Source: Herpomyces periplanetae
Lineage: Eukaryota > Ascomycota > Laboulbeniomycetes > Herpomycetales > Herpomycetaceae
Reading direction: 5' to 3'
DNA: 64,000 bases
Assembly: GCA_009733715.1 (NCBI GenBank)
Contig: WMKJ01000006.1
Span: 165,497-229,496, forward strand
In this document: positions 54,419 through 64,000 of the stretch, in pieces
Position numbering within the stretch: the first letter of the stretch is position 1
Layout of the letters: every line of letters starts with the position of its first letter
Translations under genes and position numbers: made by a program
Notes under the pieces: model-generated
Told to the model about the DNA's origin: nothing
Seen by the model: only the letters and a program-made list of their open reading frames with translations
Databases searched by the model: none

Positions 54419-55619
54419 TCAGTTTAGTTCGCGCAACACTTCGTCCCGTGTAATTGTGCTAACTCGCTTCAATGCGACAAAATAAGCTTCTCGTGATTCC
54501 TAAAAGTATATGCGTGTGTTTATTTAGCATTGACTCAAAATTCGTACGATCAAATAGCCCCTGCTTATTGGGACTCGACACAACTTACACTTCGACTGGA
54601 CGAAGGTTTTTCACGATGAACCCGTGTAAATAGCTTGCGCAATCGGGATTCGACAAGCTTTTCTTCTACACCCTGGTAGAATTTGCACACAAAATGGCCA
54701 CCGGGACGTACATTATCGTAACAAAATGTTAGGGCAGCCATGCAAAGATCCTAAAGTGGTGAATTAATGGAAGAGTCAATACGATAATGTATTTTGGTAA
54801 TATACTGACCATACTGCAGGCATGATCACGAAAGGGATTACCGCTCGTGTTTATCATCCTATTATACGGGTCACTAATACTGTTCGAATAAAAACCGTCG
54901 GTTTGTAACCAAGGTGCGGACATATCACTTAACACAATATCGACTAATCGGCCAGTCGAGCGATCTACACATGCACTAGACTCGATTGCTTGCTTTGATT
55001 GGTCGAAAATGGTTGTAGAGCTTGTTGATGACCGGAATCGGCCTCTATCACGACTTTCAAGGTACGCTCGAACTTCAGCTTGTACATGAGGTGATAGCAT
55101 GTCACCTTGTATACTTGAAACTCCACGCGGTGGTTGCACAGGAAGCACATCTACACCAATTACTCTACCACCAGGTGAGGTACAGGATACGGCAACTTGA
55201 GACCATGAGCCAGGCGCAAAACCCTGATTAACGTTATTGATGTACAAATCGAACAATGGTTTGAACTTATACAAAACTTGCATACTTAACTTACCAAATC
55301 GACCACCGTAAGACCAGGCTTGAACAATTTGTATTTTTCATTTAGCTAGCCCTATGCCTTAGCCCTGCACAAAGTACAGCACAACACCCTGTGATGTGGA
55401 ATTACTTACTTGTAATAATTTAAAAGCAGCTCGACCTTTTAATCCTTCTACTTTTGCTTTACGCGTATAAAAATCTTTTGATTGGCGATCTTTCCATCGT
55501 TGAGAAGAAGCCGAAGTAGCGTAACTCGTTAAACAGGGAGAAGGTGTAAAACATGATTTTAACACGAAAGAGCCAATGGATTGAAGGGTAAAATTTTTGT
55601 TACTCTGCATTAACAACAT
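54419..55619 (-). CDS. MRM2: Mitochondrial rRNA 2'-O-methyltransferase Mrm2 (FtsJ family)
   Basis: Methylates a conserved uridine (Um) of the A-loop of the mitochondrial large-subunit rRNA. Assembled as complement(join(54419..54499,54589..54750,54810..55223,55295..55345,55410..55619)), 305 residues, all junctions phase 0. The N-terminus starting MLLMQSNKNFTLQSIGSF is presequence-like. The RrmJ/FtsJ K-D-K-E tetrad is visible: Lys in GRAAFKLLQ, Asp in VLSDMSAPW, Lys in FVCKFYQG and Glu in ESREAYFVALKR. The SAM-binding segment is GLTVVDLGFAPGSWSQVA. An insertion of about 40 residues with Ser/Arg (residues about 155-195) sits before the catalytic Asp. The paralogue Trm7/Spb1 has different flanks. 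Confidence 0.92.
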
Positions 55620-55741
55620 TTTTAAATTAAAAAATTTAAACGATAAACAAGTATAGCCTACATTCTTAATTCTTTGAAAACATGAGAAACCACAAAACTT
55701 GAACGTCGCGATATTTTTCACTCACTGCGCGTGGTGGTTAT

Positions 55742-55768
55742 CACGTGAGGGGGCTCGTGGGTCACGTG
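55742..55768. promoter_or_regulatory. CACGTG pair upstream of MRM2
   Basis: TCACGTGA at 55741-55748 and TCACGTGG at 55762-55769, spaced 21 bp, about 120-150 bp upstream of the MRM2 ATG. An ACGCGCG element follows near 55791. Confidence 0.5.
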
Positions 55769-56163
55769 GTTGAATTGGAGAATTTTAACGCGCGAAAAAT
55801 GTTTTCTGTTGAAGAGATTTTCAAAGATTCTGAGTTAACAAGTATAGTGAATCATTGGTTTGGTTTATTACTGTAAAGGTAGTATGGGTATTAAAAGGGA
55901 TTTTTGAATAGTGATTTTATGGTTTAAGTTGGAAAATTGTATTGGGAAGAAATGGGTGTGGAGCATTATCGCAATCACGTTGGGATAATTCCATGTTTAT
56001 GAATTGAAAAACTCAACATTTGAGGTGAGGAGTGGTGAAAGTGTAGGTGAGATGATCAATTAATCGAGGCAGGCTGATTCGACGGGCTGCTATAAAGAAA
56101 GAAAGATGCAAGCAGATGTCGAGGAAGTTTGTAACGACACGGGAACGGAGGGTTCAACAAACA

Positions 56164-56268
56164 GATATACACACACACACACATATATATATATATACAT
56201 ACACACACGTACGTATACGCATATACACATACCTACATCCACATATACATATACACACACACGCACTT
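56164..56268. repeat. CA/TA microsatellite
   Basis: A (CA)n tract, then (TA)n, then interrupted TACACA/CACATA units for about 100 bp between the MRM2 5' end and the next gene. It produces spurious Thr/His/Tyr-rich frames. Confidence 0.85.
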
Positions 56269-56514
56269 AAACCTGCACCTACGCCTACACCCACATATAC
56301 ATACATACGCAGTGTTGCGGCAGTATAGTTCTGCTTCGGTTTGGCACGCGGCAGCAATGATACTTAGCATGCTCTCGTTCGTGTGCGTAATCGTTGATTT
56401 ATACGTCGGATTGTTGTGTTAATTGTATTAATCGGGAATATTTTTATCCCATACTTCACCGCCCTGACCGTTTTTGGGGTAATTTTGCCTCGGGTGTATG
56501 CATTTCTGGAGAGG

Positions 56515-57573
56515 ATGGCGCGCAAATACATGAGTTTGGGTTTAAAGTCCCTTCGTTCACGTCCAACCAACTCATCACACGATTCTTTACATCGTCTTGA
56601 GCCAGCTCATCCCAAATATTTGCCGTTAATCTCATCCTTCTCACCATCGAAGATTTACCTTTTGCACTTGGACTTGCATCCAGTTTCTTATAAAATATTT
56701 ATCTTTTTAATGACGTTCATGGTGAATCTTATAGCGTTAATTTTACTAGCATGGAGAATGTACACAGTTTTACCTATTTATTACGCACTACTTTGTGCAT
56801 CGGTTGGATTACCAGGATATGAAAATTATACTTATGATGCATCAATATCTTCATGGAGCGAGATTTGCAAGATAACAATTAGTCGAACATCTCTGTTACT
56901 TATGGATTCTATTATAATGCAAACGCTATGGAAATGGCCACGGTGTTTTTTCTTTGGTCGAAAAAATGGACACCTATGTAATCCTTTATTATGGCGAATA
57001 TTTTTGGGATTTTCGTCAAAAGAGCTGGTAGTGCGAATGTCAAGATCATTACGACCGGATGAAATATTAAGATACTCTTCAAGTTTAGAGGATAGTTATT
57101 TATACAAATCTTGCATCTTACCCAATATGCTAAGAAGTTTCTTCAAGCGGAAAACAGGTCATTTAATGGAAACAAGAGATTTTGAACTGGATTACTTTTC
57201 AATTATTCAAGGAACAAGACTAATTGAACAAAGTATAATCAGCTGGGCTGATGTGAACATGATAATGGTGTTCTGGTTACGGTCCGATACGTCTATTGGA
57301 ACAGGACACTGGGTAGTATGGAGAATATTGCCACCGGACATAATGGATGAAAAATTGAAGCATCTAGAAACCCAGTTACGTCGCATTGGAAAAGTTGATT
57401 TGTTTTATAGCTGGATAGAGATTTTGCAGTATGAAGATTTTCAAAATCGAATCAGCCTATCGCAAAAACGTCGCAACGCGGAAGTGAAAATCCAAAAAAT
57501 CTTCTGCGAAAATCACGTGGACTACGACCGGTTCCTCGACACCTGTCGGCGAGACTATTATCCGGGCACATGA
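56515..57573 (+). CDS. Unrecognised integral membrane protein
   Basis: 352 residues from the first ATG; the open frame extends back to 56416 with a hydrophobic stretch but only a GTG, so an upstream exon is likely. Two strong transmembrane segments (KIFIFLMTFMVNLIALILLAW and LPIYYALLCASVGLPGY) are followed by a largely soluble C-terminal domain with charged helices. The pattern resembles a family of uncharacterised fungal membrane proteins, but I cannot give it a name or role. It converges on DPM1, with only 28 bp between stop codons. Confidence 0.55.
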   Translation: MARKYMSLGLKSLRSRPTNSSHDSLHRLEPAHPKYLPLISSFSPSKIYLLHLDLHPVSYKIFIFLMTFMVNLIALILLAWRMYTVLPIYYALLCASVGLPGYENYTYDASISSWSEICKITISRTSLLLMDSIIMQTLWKWPRCFFFGRKNGHLCNPLLWRIFLGFSSKELVVRMSRSLRPDEILRYSSSLEDSYLYKSCILPNMLRSFFKRKTGHLMETRDFELDYFSIIQGTRLIEQSIISWADVNMIMVFWLRSDTSIGTGHWVVWRILPPDIMDEKLKHLETQLRRIGKVDLFYSWIEILQYEDFQNRISLSQKRRNAEVKIQKIFCENHVDYDRFLDTCRRDYYPGT

Positions 57574-57601
57574 CAACACCCTGTGGCGCACGGACTGCGC
57601 C

Positions 57602-58471
<870 letters not shown>

Positions 58472-58590
58472 TTATCCCAATACAATTTTTTCACTTTACG
58501 TGTATATTTAATTGTCAACTTGTTAATTCAACCATCTCCACCCCATTCTCATGCTCATTAAATCTTGATCGTACGAAATACATCCCGAAC

Positions 58591-58629
58591 CACTGCCACT
58601 CACGTGACAGAATCACGTGAGTGGCAGTG
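58591..58629. promoter_or_regulatory. Perfect palindrome with two CACGTG cores, DPM1/SR140 promoter
   Basis: Two perfectly complementary 17-bp arms (58591-58607 and 58613-58629) separated by 5 bp. Each arm combines CACTGCCAC with TCACGTGA. It lies 165-203 bp upstream of the DPM1 ATG and 256-294 bp upstream of the SR140 ATG. Two bHLH sites 13 bp apart centre to centre, or a hairpin/cruciform, are possible readings. Confidence 0.6.
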
Positions 58630-58795
58630 CAGACTTTTTCCGTACACGTGCCGCCCAATGTGGACGCGACATAATAACTGGATGACGATTGATAAGAATA
58701 TTTAAATTCAGTTCTATGGTTTAACTTAATCGTTGTTCGTGAACGACCAAACCATTAAATGTGTTTGTACGCGTGCGTGCACTCACTTTGTTAAC

Positions 58796-58825
58796 AGTGA
58801 GTGAGTGAGTGAGTGTGTGTGTGTG
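58796..58825. repeat. GTGA/GT microsatellite
   Basis: (GTGA)n followed by (GT)n immediately upstream of the SR140 coding start. Confidence 0.8.
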
Positions 58826-58884
58826 GACGAACAAATTTGGTTCTTGGATCGTGCGAAATTTGCTTTATGATAATAGTGTTGAGC

Positions 58885-61530
58885 ATGGATGAGGAATTTC
58901 CTGCTAATCCGGATTATACGCAAATAGCGTGGAAATTGAAAGCTCCTAAGCGTCAGTCAGGTTACGAAAAATTAAAGGCAGAGGCCGAAGCTAAGCGAAC
59001 GCGAGAGGAAGCCGAAACCGCAGCTGTATTTAAAGACTTTCTTCGAAGTTTTGGTGATACGGGGATTGATTCAGAAACTTCCTACCATGCTACAGACTCT
59101 CATTTGCCTACGGCAGCTTCAGTTAGCTCGTCTACATCTTCCATACCAGTTGCTTCATCGTCAAGATGCCGATCACGGAAGATAGGCCTTACTCCCCCTT
59201 CTTTTAGACCTGTTATTAGTGAAGCTTCAAAGCGGCATTTTACGCTTGGTTCACGAAAGAACTTGCCCTCAGTTGATATTGATAGAAGAGACAGAAATTT
59301 TCTCCCCCGTGCACCCACTGATCCAAGCCTATTCGGTCGAAAGCGCACGGTTGACGGCTCCTTAATACGTCGTGCTCATGAGTATGGTCATAAACCTTCT
59401 CTAAATCCTGTTAGCGTATTATCTGCTTTACAGAATACGGATAATGACACAAATTTTGATCCCAATGACCCGGATTCTGCTCCTAACGATGATAAATTAG
59501 CCAAGCTAACTGGCCATGGTGATAGTTCACCCACGGAACCTAACGTTGCTAAGGTTATCCTGAAACTATCCAATTTACCACCATGCCTTAGTCTTAGTGG
59601 CGTTAAAGAATTACTGCAAGGTCGCATTAACTTTCATTCGGTTTGCTTTGAGCCTTCCATGACACCGGGTCGGACTAATACTTATTCAAATTTTTCAATG
59701 TCGCGCACTAACTATGCAGAGCGTCGTAGTAATACAGCTTACGCAATAATTAATCCAGAAACTTCATCCAGTGAAATTGATTCAGTAATTTCAGCAATTC
59801 AAGGAACTTATTTAGGCTTAGGCTACACGTTAAGCATTAGTCGACACCTATCAACAGGTCTAGCAATGGCTAATGCACCGCTTAACTCTGTTGTGGCTAA
59901 TTTACCGTTTGGCGCTAGACCTATGAATAATTCACGATCCCGAATTTCAGGACGAGGATCAATTCACAAAAAGGGATTCGGTAGCGTTTTCCATTATGAT
60001 AAATTTACGGCCAATCGCCCACAATCCAACTATACTTCACTTGTACACGTTAGTGTACCGGAAGATATACGAGAAATTATTATGATTCACAAAACTGTTG
60101 AAGCAGTGACAAAGTACGGAGCGGAATTCGAAGCGTTGCTGATGGCTCGGCCCAAAATTCAAAATGATCCCCGATGGGCATGGCTTTGGGATGCACGATC
60201 TGCAAGTGGAGTATACTATCGATGGAGATTGTGGTGTTTAGCATGGGGCATGGAACATCGGGTTAGGAAAGGACAGACTTATGCGATTTTTGATAATGGT
60301 AGCGCTTGGGTAGCACCAGAATCTTCGAATAAATATGAGTATGTTACGGCCATAGAAGAGTTTGTTAGTGATGGGGATTATGATTCATCAAATGATGAGT
60401 TTTCCGACGATGGAGGTACGGGTGGTGGAGGTGGAGGTGGTAGCAGTAGCAATATATATGGACCTCATTCACGATCATATCGGTATGATGATCCTGGACC
60501 AGAAGTTCGAGTTACATATTTAAATCCGTTGAACAAGGCAAAACTTACGTTCATGTTAACGAGATTACCGTCTAGCATAGCGACGCTTCGTAAAGTGGAT
60601 ATAGCACGCATAACAGCATTCGCAATATCTCATGTTCAAAGTGGGGCGGAGGAAATTGTGCGGTGTATACTTTTAAACGTTGAAAAGCCATTTAATCAGT
60701 GTGCAGCAAAGCGGATGTATACGGAGAATTGGGGGGAAGAGGCAACGGCAAAGACAATGAGTATGACGACGCATACTAAATGGGAGGGAGAAACGACGGG
60801 AGGAGGTGAAGCGACGTTACGCAATTCGAACGTTTCTTCGTCTCAGTTAGTAGGACTTTACGTAGTATCGGATATACTAGCAGCGTCCAGTGCATGTGGA
60901 GTAACGGGAGCATGGCGATACCGAAATTTATTCGAAACGGGATTACGGGCTCACGCAACATTTGAAAAATTAGGACGCCTAGACAAGGAATACCAGTGGG
61001 GACGTTTAAAAGCACAAAAATGGCGACGCAGTATTGATGAACTATTACGATTATGGGAGACCTGGTCTACCTTTACAACGGAAGGTCACGAATATATGGT
61101 GACGGCGTTTACGGGTGCAACTCGTAGTTCGTCTCACAGAACCGATTTACATACGGGCGCGGGTATTGTTGGATCAGAATCCGGGGACACTGAATGTGCG
61201 CGTGCTCGCGAGAATGTATGCCAGACATTTTCACGCTGGAAACCCGTGAGTATGCACGCATGTGACGATGATATCGCCACGGACGGCAATTCGGATTCTG
61301 AAGTTTCTAACCCTTCACCATCCTGTACCTCGAACCGGGAACCCGGCTCTCCCTCAAAGGTTTCAACCCGTGGAACGTCTCCTTCACATCCTGTTCTTGA
61401 TAGCGTACGGCTTCCCGATGATCCGGAATCAGGAAACTCGTCACCTCCTCCTGCTAAACCACACCCTCGACCCCCTCGTCCCCGCGCCGTCGACATGTTT
61501 GCCGCTTCCTCTGACGAAGATAACGATTGA
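58885..61530 (+). CDS. U2 snRNP-associated protein SR140/U2SURP-like
   Basis: Splicing factor of the U2 snRNP/17S complex; domain order matches SR140: RRM, SURP, then CID. 881 residues from the ATG at 58885 (MDEEFPANPDYTQ). The RRM lies at about 218-322 (VILKLSNLPPCLSL). The SURP module at about 388-470 reads VPEDIREIIMIHKTVEAV then NDPRWAWLWD. A poly-Gly stretch lies near 510. The CID at about 550-740 reads LNPLNKAKLTFMLTRLPSSI then LYVVSDILAAS. The last 140 residues are Ser/Pro-rich. An upstream in-frame region to 58813 is not needed for the family. A yeast homologue is absent. Confidence 0.88.
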   Translation: MDEEFPANPDYTQIAWKLKAPKRQSGYEKLKAEAEAKRTREEAETAAVFKDFLRSFGDTGIDSETSYHATDSHLPTAASVSSSTSSIPVASSSRCRSRKIGLTPPSFRPVISEASKRHFTLGSRKNLPSVDIDRRDRNFLPRAPTDPSLFGRKRTVDGSLIRRAHEYGHKPSLNPVSVLSALQNTDNDTNFDPNDPDSAPNDDKLAKLTGHGDSSPTEPNVAKVILKLSNLPPCLSLSGVKELLQGRINFHSVCFEPSMTPGRTNTYSNFSMSRTNYAERRSNTAYAIINPETSSSEIDSVISAIQGTYLGLGYTLSISRHLSTGLAMANAPLNSVVANLPFGARPMNNSRSRISGRGSIHKKGFGSVFHYDKFTANRPQSNYTSLVHVSVPEDIREIIMIHKTVEAVTKYGAEFEALLMARPKIQNDPRWAWLWDARSASGVYYRWRLWCLAWGMEHRVRKGQTYAIFDNGSAWVAPESSNKYEYVTAIEEFVSDGDYDSSNDEFSDDGGTGGGGGGGSSSNIYGPHSRSYRYDDPGPEVRVTYLNPLNKAKLTFMLTRLPSSIATLRKVDIARITAFAISHVQSGAEEIVRCILLNVEKPFNQCAAKRMYTENWGEEATAKTMSMTTHTKWEGETTGGGEATLRNSNVSSSQLVGLYVVSDILAASSACGVTGAWRYRNLFETGLRAHATFEKLGRLDKEYQWGRLKAQKWRRSIDELLRLWETWSTFTTEGHEYMVTAFTGATRSSSHRTDLHTGAGIVGSESGDTECARARENVCQTFSRWKPVSMHACDDDIATDGNSDSEVSNPSPSCTSNREPGSPSKVSTRGTSPSHPVLDSVRLPDDPESGNSSPPPAKPHPRPPRPRAVDMFAASSDEDND

Positions 61531-61800
61531 TAATATACGCGTGCCGACTTCTTCAGCTATCTTTCCCTGCTGATCCCTCCCGCGTCATTCCCCCTGCCCA
61601 CTAAACGGGTCTAGCGGTGAGGGAGAGGGCATTTTACAAACCCCAATCGGTAAAGTTACCATAGCGTGAAAACAAGAAACCAAACTTTTATTCGTGCGGA
61701 GGAAATTACAACTAGAAATACGTACTTCCAGTATACCCATGTCTGTGCAATTTTAGAAGGGTTAAAATAAGTCAACGCGTATCAATCAAACGAAACAAAT

Positions 61801-63945
61801 CTACATAAATGGACATGAAGGTGGATGATGATGATGAGGTCGATGCTTGGGAGGAAGGGGTGGCGGCGGTGGCGGTGGCGGTGGCGGTGCGGCAGGAGAG
61901 GCAGAATCATCATCGGAGGGCGATGAGTCATCGGTGGACGAAGTGCTGGACGAAGAAGACGACTCAGCCACGTCGAGAGCAGCGGTGTATGCCAAGTACC
62001 ACGTGAGAGAAGCACCGCCATCGAGGTGGGCGGGGGCGAAGTCGGACTTGGCAAAGTAGGAGTAGGCGGAGTGTGGCTGGACCAGGGCAAGGTTGGCGTA
62101 GATGAGGCCTTGCCATCCGCCTTCAATTTTATCGACGCGATGATCGTTAAAATAAGTATTCCATTCTTCTTCAACGAACTTTTTGCGTCGGATCAAAGCG
62201 GTACACGGGTTGATGGGAATCATGTGAATACCCTGGATGTACTCGATGTTTTCACCAAAATATGTAGCATGATCAATTTTATTCTCAAATAGGATGCCTG
62301 TAACTTTATTGGCGATGATCTCGGGAGGTTGAACTTTATTATCACTTGTCATTAAAAAGTAGGAATTGAAAGTTCTGGCTTGAATTGCGAGCATTAAATC
62401 ACCTCTTCTTTCCATGCATATATCACGGGTTACTTTACCCCACATTTTGATAGCGTAGGATGCAAAGGAATCTTCACTTGTACTCTCTTCATCTTTACCA
62501 TCGGCACTTTCAAATAGTCCTTTGGCCCAACTATGGCCATGATACCAATCAAATGACCGAGAGAAGGGAAACTGATTATCCGTTACTGAATTAGCATAAT
62601 CTTTCACCAGCGTATTTACCCATCTGGTATTGCGAGAATTATTCTCATGTAGCCATTCCTTGTCAATATATCCGATAAGGGCAGCTGTGAATACAAAATA
62701 CGAATAGTGAAAATGGTGATCATTGTACCAGGAGTTACCAAAATCTGCTCCACAATCACCTTTGATTCCTGCCGTAGATATTGCTCCTTTCCACGTTTCA
62801 TCGTAAGTAAGTGGATTCTGCTGCGTGTTATTCACAAATTCACTGTAAGCGTCTTTCAGCTTACTTAAACCTTGCTGGGTTAATTGGTCATCGTGCAGAA
62901 CATCGTGAGTTACGTATAATATCATGGCAAATTTCGCCATAGCTTTCCCACTAAAGTACATACTATCAAGGCATGCTTGACAGCGCACATCCTGTGTTAA
63001 CTCTTGAGCCGCAACCTTCCCGATCAATTTAATTGTAGAGTATGGTAGCTTTGAAACTGATCCTGATCCCGGAGTCCACGGTGCGAAATCCATGTCTTCG
63101 GGTAACTCCTCACACAAATTCCATTTGTTGGATTGAACTGCTGTTGCCAAGCCCTTGGTAGTGGTCTGTAAGCAAAGTGGACGTCGAACGCATTCCTGAG
63201 TGTCTGAATCAAATGAGCATAAATGATGATTCAAAGCGAACATTAATAAGGGATTATCACCCGTAACATCCCATTCCAGAGTATACGTACAACTCAACTT
63301 CGAAACGTTGGCCGAAAGATTACAAGATGTCGCAAAACTACCGCTGGATCCATCATAAATATCTTCACATTCACTACTTGAATCGGATAATTTGCACACC
63401 TGAATTAATCCCGAATAATTTGGTGGTCCATGAACGGTAGTGGGATTAACTAAATTGAGTGACCCTGGAGCGGGTGGTGGTGTTAGGTAGATGAGCCATG
63501 TATGATTATCTTCGAGAAGCGCATAGCATTTTAACGTTCTTCCGTTATTTATGATACGTCCGGGTGTAAAAGTGCGAAAGAATACTGATGACTGAAAAAG
63601 TGGTGTAGCAAATGAGTAAATGGCCGAAACAAAACCCATTCCTTGTAAAATGGGAAATGTAATACAGGGTGATGGAGAATTCGGATTGGCTGAAAGGTTA
63701 ACGTTCACGCTAAACGCCGTTGGAGAATCCAGGAATAAGCGAGCGGACGGTGTCAACTCTTGAGCAGATAGGATAATTGACTGAATGCCAATGGGATTAA
63801 TAAAGTATTGATGAGCTCCCGTACGCTTGACAGGTCCCAAAGCAATCTGGTAGCGATCAATGTGAGAAACACTCAATCCCCAACTTTGGGCATTACCTTG
63901 CCCCTTTGCCCATGATAAGGAGTACAAGTGAAGATTCCTTTGCAT
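61801..63945 (-). CDS. Endo-1,3-beta-glucanase, GH81 family, 5' end disrupted
   Basis: Eng1/Eng2-type glucanase acting on cell-wall beta-1,3-glucan in septum separation or sporulation. The open frame of 714 codons contains the family core: KGQGNAQSWGLSVSHIDRY near the N-terminus, GADFGNSWYNDHHFHYSYF, SFDWYHGHSWAKGL and DGKDEESTSEDSFASYAIKM. The tail is poly-Pro/His (PPPPPPPPPPLPPKHRPHHH), GGT-rich on the plus strand. The first nine codons (63945 to about 63920) are not genuine: from 63920 to the window end the sequence is the inverted copy of 62405-62485. The true N-terminus (signal peptide, start) is therefore missing. Annotate as 5' partial. Confidence 0.9.
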   Translation of the reverse strand: MQRNLHLYSLSWAKGQGNAQSWGLSVSHIDRYQIALGPVKRTGAHQYFINPIGIQSIILSAQELTPSARLFLDSPTAFSVNVNLSANPNSPSPCITFPILQGMGFVSAIYSFATPLFQSSVFFRTFTPGRIINNGRTLKCYALLEDNHTWLIYLTPPPAPGSLNLVNPTTVHGPPNYSGLIQVCKLSDSSSECEDIYDGSSGSFATSCNLSANVSKLSCTYTLEWDVTGDNPLLMFALNHHLCSFDSDTQECVRRPLCLQTTTKGLATAVQSNKWNLCEELPEDMDFAPWTPGSGSVSKLPYSTIKLIGKVAAQELTQDVRCQACLDSMYFSGKAMAKFAMILYVTHDVLHDDQLTQQGLSKLKDAYSEFVNNTQQNPLTYDETWKGAISTAGIKGDCGADFGNSWYNDHHFHYSYFVFTAALIGYIDKEWLHENNSRNTRWVNTLVKDYANSVTDNQFPFSRSFDWYHGHSWAKGLFESADGKDEESTSEDSFASYAIKMWGKVTRDICMERRGDLMLAIQARTFNSYFLMTSDNKVQPPEIIANKVTGILFENKIDHATYFGENIEYIQGIHMIPINPCTALIRRKKFVEEEWNTYFNDHRVDKIEGGWQGLIYANLALVQPHSAYSYFAKSDFAPAHLDGGASLTWYLAYTAALDVAESSSSSSTSSTDDSSPSDDDSASPAAPPPPPPPPPPLPPKHRPHHHHPPSCPFM
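62405..62485. repeat. Inverted repeat arm 1, inside GH81
   Basis: 81-bp segment whose reverse complement forms the last 81 bases of the window (63920-64000). It encodes catalytic-region residues of GH81 on the minus strand (TSEDSFASYAIKMWGKVT and flanks). The match is perfect and ends at the sequence GTACTC. Confidence 0.95.
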
Positions 63946-64000
63946 CCTACGCTATCAAAATGTGGGGTAAAGTAACCCGTGATATATGCATGGAAAGAAG
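63920..64000. repeat. Inverted repeat arm 2, window edge
   Basis: Perfect reverse complement of 62405-62485, continuing past the edge. On the plus strand it encodes the same GH81 catalytic segment, so a second, oppositely oriented copy of the gene begins here. The junction bears short shared bases. Confidence 0.95.

Noticed and set aside
56116-56357. Thr/His/Tyr- and Val/Cys/Tyr-rich ORFs
   Set aside because: Both are frames through the CA/TA microsatellite.
63920-63945. GH81 start codon at 63945
   Set aside because: This Met and the next eight codons derive from the inverted copy of the gene's own interior, not from a real N-terminus.

Overview
This is about 64 kb of compact eukaryotic nuclear DNA from a filamentous or otherwise non-Saccharomyces fungus. 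Fungal affiliation rests on LYS2 (alpha-aminoadipate lysine pathway), a GH81 beta-1,3-glucanase, a chitin-deacetylase-type polysaccharide deacetylase, KEX1 and a fungal-type coilin-like protein. Complex I subunits (NDUFA2, NDUFA6), a queuine tRNA-ribosyltransferase, an SR140/U2SURP splicing factor and the soluble form of DPM1 argue against Saccharomyces; the complex I subunits also argue against Schizosaccharomyces. A low-GC, intron-bearing Taphrinomycotina-like or early-diverging fungus fits, but the sequence alone does not decide this. Introns are short (about 54-163 nt) with GTAAGT/GTACGT-like donors, CTAAC/TTAAC branch sites and AG acceptors. I resolved most gene models by matching splice phases by hand.

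Layout, left to right: an unexplained 1.7 kb; SRP72 (-) and PRO3 (+) from a shared promoter; PUS1, CWC21 and HUS1 (all -); DBP8 (+); KEX1 (-); a four-exon NDUFA2 gene (+) whose last exon overlaps the 3' coding end of LYS2 (-); a SAF4/CWC16 splicing factor and an unrecognised three-exon gene (both +); an SCP-x-like thiolase and a mitochondrial-type twin ABC ATPase (both -); a gene-poor 1.1 kb; an intron-containing tRNA-Ile; an eight-exon QTRT1 (+); SRPRB (-) and ELP3 (+); SDH5/SDHAF2 (-); an unrecognised basic protein (+) converging on a coilin-like gene (-); an MDR oxidoreductase, a polysaccharide deacetylase and an unknown gene (all +); SPC2 and SUA5 (-); RPC19 (+); NDUFA6 (-); a CxxC protein (-); OST3 (-); a coiled-coil protein (+); MRM2 (-); a membrane protein (+); DPM1 (-); SR140 (+); and a GH81 glucanase (-) that runs into the right edge.

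Functional themes: ER entry and N-glycosylation (SRP72, SRPRB, SPC2, OST3, DPM1), tRNA/rRNA modification (PUS1, QTRT1, ELP3, SUA5, MRM2, next to a tRNA gene), splicing (CWC21, SAF4, SR140) and mitochondrial respiration (NDUFA2, NDUFA6, SDH5). These are housekeeping functions scattered on both strands, not an operon-like or biosynthetic cluster.

The most unusual signals are: (1) the last 81 bp are a perfect inverted copy of an internal segment of the GH81 gene, either a real inverted duplication or a chimeric assembly; (2) a CACGTG core, usually TCACGTG, recurs in most 5' intergenic regions, including inside a perfect 17-bp-arm palindrome; (3) NDUFA2 and LYS2 coding sequences overlap antisense; (4) a 10-nt microexon encodes the catalytic Asp-Ser-Gly-Gly of QTRT1; (5) LYS2 lacks the usual N-terminal region of about 230 residues. 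I saw no CRISPR array, prophage, transposon or toxin system.
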